Program-made: the position numbers and the translations under genes | Assembly (NCBI GenBank): GCA_022360075.1 | Contig: JAKSDN010000127.1 | Coordinates: forward strand, 1-12,061 | Source: Kiloniellales bacterium | GTDB lineage: Bacteria > Pseudomonadota > Alphaproteobacteria > Kiloniellales > JAKSDN01 | Direction of reading: 5' to 3' | DNA: 12,061 nucleotides | Notes under the pieces: model-generated | The model's database searches: none | Seen by the model: the letters and a program-made list of their open reading frames with translations, nothing else | What the model was told of the DNA's origin: nothing | Shown here: positions 6,728 through 12,061 of the stretch, piece by piece | Position numbering within the stretch: the first letter of the stretch is position 1 | Layout: each line of letters starts with the position of its first letter

Positions 6728-7411
6728 ATGTCGCGTCCGGTCCGAGTCGCCCCGTCGATCCTCTCCGCCGACTTCGCCCGCCTCGGCGAGGAGGTGCGCG
6801 CGATGGACGCCGCCGGCGCCGACTGGATCCATGTCGACATCATGGACAATCACTTCGTGCCCAATCTGACGATCGGGCCCGACGTGGTCCGCGCGATCCG
6901 GCCTTACAGCGATCGCCCCTTCGACGTGCACCTGATGATCGCACCGGTCGATGCCATCATTCCCGGCTTCGCGGAGGCCGGCGCCGATCACATCACGATT
7001 CATCCCGAAGCCGGCCCGCATCTGCACCGCTCGCTGCAGCTCATCAAATCGCACGGCAAGAAGGCGGGTATCGCGCTCAACCCCTCGACCTCGGCCGAGA
7101 GCGTCGCACCGCTACTCGACGACATCGATCTGATCCTGGTGATGAGCGTCAATCCCGGCTTCGGCGGCCAAGCCTTCATTCCCGGCTCCCTGGAGAAGAT
7201 CGCCCAGCTCAGGCGCATGATCGACGACAGCGGCCGCACGATCGATCTGGCGGTTGACGGCGGCATCAATGACGACACGGCCGGCCCGGTCGCGGCCGCC
7301 GGCGCCGACGTCTTGGCCGCCGGCTCGGCGAGCTTCCGTGGCGGTCCGGATTCCTATGCCGCGAACATCCAGCGACTGCGGGACGCCGGCTGCCGGCACG
7401 ACAAAGGATGA
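6728..7411 (+). CDS. rpe: Ribulose-phosphate 3-epimerase
   Basis: Rpe interconverts D-ribulose 5-phosphate and D-xylulose 5-phosphate in the pentose phosphate and Calvin pathways. The 227-residue TIM barrel has every expected motif. They are [17 protein letters not shown] at the N-terminus, [19 protein letters not shown] with His35 and Asp37, DVHLM with His68, and [15 protein letters not shown] at 137-151. DLAVDGGIN follows, with Asp177. Asp37 and Asp177 are the acid-base pair, and His35, His68 and these aspartates bind the metal. The ATG at 6728 has a close AGGGA at 6721-6725. The TGA stop (7409-7411) touches the ribosome site of the heparinase-like gene, so those two are probably co-transcribed and translationally coupled. 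No Calvin-cycle genes are in the window, so a housekeeping role is most likely. Confidence 0.97.
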   Translation: MSRPVRVAPSILSADFARLGEEVRAMDAAGADWIHVDIMDNHFVPNLTIGPDVVRAIRPYSDRPFDVHLMIAPVDAIIPGFAEAGADHITIHPEAGPHLHRSLQLIKSHGKKAGIALNPSTSAESVAPLLDDIDLILVMSVNPGFGGQAFIPGSLEKIAQLRRMIDDSGRTIDLAVDGGINDDTAGPVAAAGADVLAAGSASFRGGPDSYAANIQRLRDAGCRHDKG

Positions 7412-7424
7412 AGGAGCGCTGAGC

Positions 7425-9155
7425 GTGATTGCGCGCGCGATACAAGGTGGTCGTGGCTCGCCGAAGGCGTCACGTTCGTCGGGCGCCTTGCCGGCCCTTC
7501 GCGCCTTCGCCCGTCTGCCGCAGGACCAGCAGCTCGGACGCCTCGCCTATGCCCTGAAACAAGGGTTCTTCGCGCTGCCGGTCTATCCCTGGTCGCTCGC
7601 GGGGCGGACACCGACCGCCCTTTTCGTCAGCCTGTCCGATCCCTGGCCGGGCGATCCCGAGGCCGGGCGCGCGATCATGCGCGGCCGCTTTCAGTTCTTC
7701 GGCAAGCCGCTGCAAACCCCGGCGCCGCTTTGGGAGCCGGTTGGCGTCGATGCGGCCTGGGCACGCGAGATCAATGCCTTCGATTGGCTGCGCGATCTGC
7801 GCACCGCCGGCGGCGATTCCGCCCGGCGCTGTGCGCGCGAGCTGGTCACCGCCTGGATGGACAGCAACAAGGGCTGGAACCCGATCGCCTGGCATCCCTC
7901 GACCACCGGGCGCCGGCTCGCCAACTGGCTCGGGCACTATGCCTTCTTCGCCGCCAGCGCCGAGGTCGCCTTCCGCCACCGCCTGCTGCGCCACCTGAAC
8001 CGCCAGGTCCGGCACCTGTCGCGCGCCCTGCCCGCCGGCCTGGCCGGCGCCGACGCCATCGCGGCGATCAAGGGCCTGGTCAGCGCCGGCGTCTGCCTGC
8101 CCGGCAACGAGGCGAGCCTCCAGCGCGGTCTCGCCCTGTTGGCCCGCGAGCTGCCGCGCCAGATCCTGCCCGACGGCGGCCAGGTCGAGCGCAGCCCGGC
8201 GCGCCATCTGGCCGTGTTGCGCGACCTGATCGACCTGCGCGCGACCCTGCACGCGGGGGACATCGCGGTGCCGCCCGATTTGCAGGCCGCGATCGCCCAG
8301 ATGACGCCGATGCTGCGCCTGTTCCGCCACGGCGACGGCGGCCTCGCCCTCTTCAACGACAGCAACGAGCTGGAGAGCTGGCAGGTCGATATGGTGCTGC
8401 AACGCACCGACGGCCCCAGCCGGCCGCTGACGACCGCGCCGGCCAGCGGCTTCCAGCGCCTGCAGGCCGGCCGCACGCTGCTGCTGGTCGACGCCGGCGC
8501 GCCGCCGCCAGCCGGCTACGACCATCACGCCCACGCCGGCACGCTCAGCCTCGAGATGAGCGTCGGGCGCGAGCGCCTTTTCGTGAACTGCGGCGCGCAC
8601 GCCGCCGACGGCGAGTGGCGCCGGGCTCAGCGCTCGACCGCGGCCCACTCGACCCTGGTGATCGGCGAGACCAACTCCTCCCAGATCAGCCGCGAGGGCG
8701 AGCTCGGCCATCGGCGCGCGCGCGCGACGGCGCGACGCGACGAAGCCGACGGCAGCGTCTGGCTCGACCTCGGCCACGACGGCTACAAGAGCGGATTCGG
8801 CCTGACCCATACGCGGCGGCTCTACCTCAGCGCCAACGGCGAAGATCTGCGCGGCGAGGATCGTATGGAGGGCCGCGGCAAGGCCGACTTCGCCCTGCGC
8901 TTCCACCTGCATCCCGAGGTCCAGGCGAGCCTGGCCCAGGGCGGCAACACGGCCTTGCTGCGCCTGCCCAAGGGCGGCGGCTGGCGCTTCCGCGCCAAGG
9001 GCGGCACCATGCGCCTCGAGCCGAGTGTCTACCTGGGCCGCGAAGGCGTGATCCGGCGCAGCGAGCAGCTCGTGATCACCGGCCGCTGCGAGGGCGAAGG
9101 CGCCGCCGTGCAATGGGCCCTGCAACGCGAGGCCAAGGCCACGTCGCGGCGCTGA
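7425..9155 (+). CDS. Heparinase II/III family protein
   Basis: A 576-residue protein with the two-part layout of heparinase II/III-like polysaccharide lyases. An alpha-helical N-terminal region (about 30-330) contains FDWLRDLRTAGG, WNPIAWHPSTTGRRLANWL and DGGQVERSPARHLAVLRDLI. A beta-sandwich domain (about 340-560) contains YDHHAHAGTLSLEMSVG and QRSTAAHSTLVIGETNSSQ. Relatives cleave acidic polysaccharides, but no substrate can be assigned here. No signal peptide or membrane segment is visible at the N-terminus, which is odd for a classical lyase and suggests a cytoplasmic role. GTG 7425 was chosen because AAGGAG at 7411-7416 is eight bases ahead and overlaps the last base of rpe; no ATG is available nearby. 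From memory, this type of gene often follows rsmB in alphaproteobacteria, so it is probably part of a conserved cluster. Confidence 0.9.
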   Translation: MIARAIQGGRGSPKASRSSGALPALRAFARLPQDQQLGRLAYALKQGFFALPVYPWSLAGRTPTALFVSLSDPWPGDPEAGRAIMRGRFQFFGKPLQTPAPLWEPVGVDAAWAREINAFDWLRDLRTAGGDSARRCARELVTAWMDSNKGWNPIAWHPSTTGRRLANWLGHYAFFAASAEVAFRHRLLRHLNRQVRHLSRALPAGLAGADAIAAIKGLVSAGVCLPGNEASLQRGLALLARELPRQILPDGGQVERSPARHLAVLRDLIDLRATLHAGDIAVPPDLQAAIAQMTPMLRLFRHGDGGLALFNDSNELESWQVDMVLQRTDGPSRPLTTAPASGFQRLQAGRTLLLVDAGAPPPAGYDHHAHAGTLSLEMSVGRERLFVNCGAHAADGEWRRAQRSTAAHSTLVIGETNSSQISREGELGHRRARATARRDEADGSVWLDLGHDGYKSGFGLTHTRRLYLSANGEDLRGEDRMEGRGKADFALRFHLHPEVQASLAQGGNTALLRLPKGGGWRFRAKGGTMRLEPSVYLGREGVIRRSEQLVITGRCEGEGAAVQWALQREAKATSRR

Positions 9156-9196
9156 GGCTAGCCCGTCTTTAACGGCTGTCGTTCCGCGCCCCGAAA

Positions 9197-9361
9197 CCCC
9201 TCTCCCTCGAGGGGAGAGGGCGCAGCCGCGCGGGAGAGTGAGGGTGACGAACCTGAAAAGTTACTTCCGTGACTCCTCGATAACCGTGCACAGAGCATCG
9301 AAACTCGTCAACGCGCTGCGCGCAGCACCCTCACCCTCCCTCTCCCCTCAAGGGAGAGGGG
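9197..9361. repeat. MITE-like palindromic intergenic repeat
   Basis: The 237-base gap between the heparinase and sugar-phosphate transferase genes is largely one element with inverted arms. The left arm holds CCCTCTCCC-TCGAG-GGGAGAGGG (9198-9220). The right arm holds CCCTCTCCC-CTCAA-GGGAGAGGG (9338-9360). Each is a nine-base perfect stem with a five-base loop. Inside them, GTGAGGGTG (9238-9246) and its complement CACCCTCAC (9326-9334) extend the symmetry. A further palindrome, GCTGCGCGCAGC, lies at 9315-9326. The core (about 9251-9310) is less GC-rich and non-coding. Such CCCTCTCCC-type repeats are known dispersed intergenic elements in proteobacteria. No transposase or clear target duplication is visible. 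Confidence 0.75.
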
Positions 9362-9368
9362 ATTCCTG

Positions 9369-9387
9369 GGCCGCCTGAAAGGCGGCC
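9369..9387 (+). promoter_or_regulatory. Hairpin covering the ribosome-binding region of the sugar-phosphate transferase gene
   Basis: GGCCGCC (9369-9375) and GGCGGCC (9381-9387) are perfect complements around the loop TGAAA. The structure ends five bases before the ATG at 9393. The only purine-rich ribosome-site candidate, GAAAGG at 9377-9382, lies in the loop and the 3' stem. Folding would hide it. There is no T-run, so this is not a convincing terminator. Confidence 0.45.
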
Positions 9388-9392
9388 GGTCA

Positions 9393-10412
9393 ATGGCTCT
9401 CTGGTTCTTACTCCTGGCCTGCGGCCTGGTCGCCATCGCCACCTGGGCAGTAACGGCATTGGTGCTGCGCGCACTGCATCACCATCAAGTCTACGACCAG
9501 CCCAACGAACGCAGCAGCCACGACGAGGCGAAGCCGCGCGGCGGCGGGCTGGCGGTCGTTCCGGTTTTGCTCCTGGCCTGGGTCGGCGCGCAGATCTGGC
9601 TCGGGACGCCGCCCGGCTTTTGGTCGGCGATGATCGGCGTCGCGCTGGTCGCGGTGGTCTCCTGGTGGGACGACCTCAAGGACCTGCCGGCGGCCTTGCG
9701 CCTGCTCGCGCAGGCCTTGGCCGTGGGGATCGGCCTGGCCGGTTTCGGCGAGGTCGGCGCGATCTTCCAAGGCCTGCTGCCGGCCGGGCTCGACTGGTTC
9801 CTCGCCGGCCTGCTGTGGCTTTGGTTCATCAATCTGTTCAACTTCATGGACGGCATCGACGGCATCAGCGGGGTCGAGGCAGCGGCGATCGGGATCGGCT
9901 TGGGCTTGGTGGCCTGGCTCGGCGAGCTGCCGCTCATCGCGAGTGCGCTGCCCTGGCTCCTAGCCGCGGCGGCACTCGGCTTTCTGGTCTTGAACTGGGA
10001 GCCCTCGAAGATCTTCCTGGGCGATGTCGGCAGCGTCTCGCTCGGCTTCCTGCTCGGCTGGCTGCTGCTGCGCGCCGCCGCCGAAGGCCAGTGGGCGCCG
10101 GCCCTGATCCTGCCGGCCTATTACCTGGCCGACGCCAGCCTGACCCTGGCCCGGCGCGCCCTGCGGCGCGCGCCGATCTGGCGCGCCCACCGCGAGCACT
10201 TCTATCAGCGCGCCGTCCAGGGCGGTCTCAGCCATGCCCGGGTATCGGGCTATGTTGCGCTCTGCAATGTCGCTCTGGTCGCCTTTGCGATGCTTGCCGT
10301 GGCCGGGCAACTCGGTTGGGCCTTGGCCGCAAGTGCGCTCACGACACTTGGACTGCTCGTCGTTCTTCGTCGGGCCGGCTCTTCCCGACCAGTGGCGGAT
10401 CCCCGGCCTTAG
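9393..10412 (+). CDS. WecA/MraY-family polyprenyl-phosphate sugar-1-phosphate transferase (glycosyltransferase family 4)
   Basis: A 339-residue integral membrane enzyme. It would transfer a UDP-linked (N-acetyl)hexosamine 1-phosphate to undecaprenyl phosphate, the first step of O-antigen, capsule or other envelope glycan synthesis. Family motifs are all present. DQPNERSSHDEAKPRGGG lies at 35-52, and SWWDDLKDLP at 90-99 carries the Asp93/Asp94 pair. NLFNFMDGIDGISG lies at 147-160 and KIFLGDVGSVSLG at 206-218, with Asp211. HREHFYQRAV (266-275) is the cytoplasmic loop that helps define sugar choice. About ten hydrophobic spans separate these. The motif wording resembles the WbpL/WecA branch more than MraY of peptidoglycan synthesis. 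The gene stands alone, and no glycosyltransferase partner is in the window. Its 3' end overlaps the convergent LysR-type gene by 74 bases. The C-terminal 15 residues are polar. Confidence 0.92.
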   Translation: MALWFLLLACGLVAIATWAVTALVLRALHHHQVYDQPNERSSHDEAKPRGGGLAVVPVLLLAWVGAQIWLGTPPGFWSAMIGVALVAVVSWWDDLKDLPAALRLLAQALAVGIGLAGFGEVGAIFQGLLPAGLDWFLAGLLWLWFINLFNFMDGIDGISGVEAAAIGIGLGLVAWLGELPLIASALPWLLAAAALGFLVLNWEPSKIFLGDVGSVSLGFLLGWLLLRAAAEGQWAPALILPAYYLADASLTLARRALRRAPIWRAHREHFYQRAVQGGLSHARVSGYVALCNVALVAFAMLAVAGQLGWALAASALTTLGLLVVLRRAGSSRPVADPRP

Positions 10413-11310
10413 CCGCTTGCGCGAGCAACCAGTCGCGCACCTTCTCGGCGTCCGCCGAAAGCCGGGCGCCCTTTGGCCAGACGACGAAGAATCCGGCGCC
10501 GGTTTCGAGGGTTCCCTCAGCGGCCTGCTCCAGGAGGCCCGCCTCCAATAGGCGATCGGTCAGGTGCCGCCAGCCGAGCGCGATGCCCTGGCCTTCCATC
10601 GCCGCCTGCACGACCAGGGCGTGGTCGTTGAGCCGCAGGCCCTCGCCGTCGTCGCGATAGGCGAGGCCCCGGGCGGCGAACCAGTCGGACCAGCCTGACG
10701 CCTCGCGAAACGGCTCTTCGAGGTGGATGAGCTTATGCCGCAACAGTTCGGCCGCGCTGGCAGGGCGGCCGGCCGCGCGCAGATAGGCCGGGCTCGCCAC
10801 GGCGGAGATCACTTCCTCGGCGAGTAGCGCCGAGTCATAGGCGCTCCAATCGCCGCGCCCCTGCCGGACGCCCAGCGGTATGCCCTCGGCGACGAGATCG
10901 ACATCCTTATCGGTGGTCTGCAGGCGCAGGTCGATCTCCGGCAACGCGGCGCGGAACGCCACCAGGCGCGGCAGCATCCAGTGACTGGCGAAGGCGGTCG
11001 AGATCGAAAGCGTGACGTTATCGTGGCCGCGGAGTCGGCCCAGGCTCTCGGCCGATCGGCGGATATAGGAGAGGCCGATGGCAACGTCGTGATAGAAGCG
11101 CTCGCCCGCCTCGGTCAGGGTGACCAGACGATGCCGGCGCAGGAAGAGCCGCACACCCAGCGAGGCCTCGAGCTGCTTGATCGCGTAGCTCACCGCGGCC
11201 TGGCTCATGCCGAGTTCCGCGGCGGCGCGGGTGAAGCTGCCACGGCGGGCTGCCGCCTCGAAGATGAAAAGCGCGCGCGGCGACGGCAATAGGCGGAGCA
11301 GGCTTTGCAT
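10339..11310 (-). CDS. LysR-type transcriptional regulator, GcvA-like subgroup
   Basis: A 323-residue DNA-binding regulator. The N-terminal winged helix (about 8-68) reads LPSPRALFIFEAAARRGSFT and then AAAELGMSQAAVSYAIKQLEASLGVRLF, the wording of the GcvA-like subgroup. Residues about 98-297 form the effector-binding domain (NVTLSISTAFASHWMLPRLVAFRAALPEIDLRL onward). The last 25 or so residues, beyond the normal end of the domain, are polar and encoded mostly where the gene overlaps the convergent transferase gene. The regulator is divergent from an MttB-family gene 104 bases away and probably controls it; a quaternary or tertiary amine ligand is an inference. The ATG at 11310 has no clear Shine-Dalgarno sequence, and a LysR-box-like dyad overlaps it. 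Confidence 0.93.
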   Translation of the reverse strand: MQSLLRLLPSPRALFIFEAAARRGSFTRAAAELGMSQAAVSYAIKQLEASLGVRLFLRRHRLVTLTEAGERFYHDVAIGLSYIRRSAESLGRLRGHDNVTLSISTAFASHWMLPRLVAFRAALPEIDLRLQTTDKDVDLVAEGIPLGVRQGRGDWSAYDSALLAEEVISAVASPAYLRAAGRPASAAELLRHKLIHLEEPFREASGWSDWFAARGLAYRDDGEGLRLNDHALVVQAAMEGQGIALGWRHLTDRLLEAGLLEQAAEGTLETGAGFFVVWPKGARLSADAEKVRDWLLAQAAKAGDPPLVGKSRPDEERRAVQVS

Positions 11311-11323
11311 AAGGAGAGCTTAT
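11309..11323. promoter_or_regulatory. LysR-box-like dyad (T-N11-A) at the regulator start
   Basis: ATAAG (11309-11313) and CTTAT (11319-11323) are perfect inverted repeats around GAGAG. The T at 11310 and A at 11322 satisfy the T-N11-A rule for LysR-type operators, with dyad symmetry. The site overlaps the regulator's start codon (11308-11310) by two bases and lies about 90 bases before the divergent methyltransferase gene. It would suit autorepression together with control of the neighbour. Confidence 0.45.
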
Positions 11324-11379
11324 CCAACGCCGCGTTCTTTTCCAGCATTACAGGCAATCCGCCGCAGAGTAGCATCAGC

Positions 11380-11405
11380 CTTCGGGGTCTCTTACCGCCC
11401 CGAGG
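11380..11405 (+). promoter_or_regulatory. Leader hairpin ahead of the MttB-family gene
   Basis: CTTCGGGG (11380-11387) can pair with CCCCGAGG (11398-11405) over eight positions, one of them a G-U pair in RNA, around a ten-base loop. The 3' arm ends inside the strong ribosome site GGGAGGA (11404-11410), so folding would partly shield it. A regulatory role is only a possibility. Confidence 0.3.
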
Positions 11406-11414
11406 GAGGACAGG

Positions 11415-12061
11415 ATGGGCGTAGCAGCGGAGACAGCGCCGGCCGTTCGCGGCGGGCGTGCGGCAAGGCGCGCACGACAGAAGGGGCCGGCCGTGTCGGC
11501 GCCGGCCTACATCACGCGGCAAATCCCCTACTACGCGCTGCTGAGCGACGAGGGACTGGCGTTGATCGAGAGCCACGCCGACCGCATCCTGAAAGAGGTC
11601 GGCATCGAGTTCCGCGGCGACTCGGAGGCGATTCGCCTGTTCAAGGAGGCCGGCGTCGCGGTCGACGGCGCGCGCCTGCGCTTCGAGCCCGGCCAGGTCG
11701 CCGCGCTCTGCCGCACGGCCCCGTCGATCTTCACCCAGCACGCGCGCAACCCGGCGCGCTCGGTCGAGATCGGTGGCGACAACACGGTCTTCTCGCCGGC
11801 CTACGGCTCGCCCTTCGTGCGCGACCTGGAAGGCGGCCGGCGTTACGGCACGATCGAGGACTTCGCCAACTTCGTGAAGCTCGCCTATCTGGCGCCCTGG
11901 CTGCACCATTCCGGCGGCACGATCTGCGAGCCGGTCGACCTGCCGGTCAACAAGCGCCATCTCGACATGGTCTACGCGCATCTGCGCTGGTCCGACAAAG
12001 CGCTCATGGGCTCGGTCACGGCACCCGAGCGCGCCGCGGACTCGATCGCGCTCTGCCGCCT
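11415..12061 (+). CDS. Trimethylamine methyltransferase (MttB) family protein, N-terminal part (cut by window end)
   Basis: The first 215 codons of a corrinoid-dependent methyltransferase-like protein; the family is about 500 residues. GRAARRARQKG and PAYITRQIPYYALLSDEGL near the N-terminus, then IESHADRILKEVGIEFRGDS (51-70) and NTVFSPAYGSPFVRDLEGG (123-141), are typical of the family. MttB itself moves a methyl group from trimethylamine to a corrinoid protein and needs pyrrolysine. The many bacterial homologues without pyrrolysine include MtgB, which demethylates glycine betaine. The region that would hold the pyrrolysine codon lies beyond the window, so the subtype cannot be told. ATG 11415 follows a strong GGGAGGA at 11404-11410. 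It is divergent from the GcvA-like LysR gene, its likely regulator. Basic residues dominate positions 12-23. Confidence 0.92.
   Translation, partial: MGVAAETAPAVRGGRAARRARQKGPAVSAPAYITRQIPYYALLSDEGLALIESHADRILKEVGIEFRGDSEAIRLFKEAGVAVDGARLRFEPGQVAALCRTAPSIFTQHARNPARSVEIGGDNTVFSPAYGSPFVRDLEGGRRYGTIEDFANFVKLAYLAPWLHHSGGTICEPVDLPVNKRHLDMVYAHLRWSDKALMGSVTAPERAADSIALCR

Noticed and set aside
7254..7424. Upstream extension of the heparinase-like frame into rpe
   Set aside because: It lies inside the conserved rpe coding sequence, and AAGGAG ahead of GTG 7425 gives a better start.
7470..9125. 551-codon open frame antisense to the heparinase-like gene
   Set aside because: Its translation is rich in Ala, Gly, Arg and Gln without domain motifs, as expected from a high-GC antisense frame. 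The plus strand carries clear heparinase II/III motifs across the same span.
7730..9172. 480-codon open frame on the plus strand in another frame within the heparinase-like gene
   Set aside because: The product is mostly Arg, Pro and Ala with no recognisable domain, and it lies wholly in the shadow of a well-supported gene.
9156..9180. Small inverted repeat AGCC...GGCT after the heparinase-like gene as a terminator
   Set aside because: The stem has a bulge, only about six pairs and no following T-run.

Overview
This window is chromosomal DNA from a GC-rich alphaproteobacterium, probably near the Rhodospirillales. Coding bias is strong, with most third codon positions G or C. The gene set is typical of that class: a DUF1674/SDHAF4-like protein beside htpX, then rsmB, rpe and a heparinase II/III-like gene. 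The placement rests on gene content and order, not on a marker gene. I see no rRNA, tRNA, CRISPR array, phage or transposase gene.

Region 1 (1-3895). The 3' end of an acetyl-CoA synthetase gene meets a MocR/PdxR-type regulator tail to tail, the stop codons overlapping in CTAA. Divergent from the regulator is a compact three-gene unit: an FMN split-barrel protein of the pyridoxamine-phosphate-oxidase superfamily, a single-domain cupin and a GNAT acetyltransferase. The intergenic gap carries a candidate MocR operator. The layout suggests a PLP-dependent regulator controlling a small metabolic or detoxification unit of unknown substrate.

Region 2 (3892-9155). This is a conserved-looking housekeeping block. 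It holds the SDHAF4-like gene (minus), then htpX (membrane protease, with a heat-shock-like promoter), rsmB (16S rRNA m5C methyltransferase), rpe (ribulose-phosphate 3-epimerase) and a heparinase II/III-like gene with no visible signal peptide. The 277-base htpX-rsmB gap is the least explained stretch. It contains a TATACT box with an adjacent dyad, a minus-strand intrinsic-terminator-like hairpin with no gene to serve, and a 23-codon ORF in frame with rsmB that ends just before its GTG start.

Region 3 (9156-12061). A roughly 165-base palindromic, MITE-like repeat separates the heparinase gene from a WecA/MraY-type polyprenyl-phosphate sugar-phosphate transferase gene. The start of that gene lies just behind a perfect hairpin. 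The transferase gene overlaps the convergent LysR/GcvA-type regulator gene by 74 bases. The regulator is divergent from a trimethylamine-methyltransferase (MttB) family gene cut by the window end. A dyad of the LysR T-N11-A type overlaps the regulator's own start codon.

No wholly new multi-gene system is evident. The best leads are the htpX-rsmB intergenic region, the MocR-controlled PPOX/cupin/GNAT unit, and the LysR-MttB pair.
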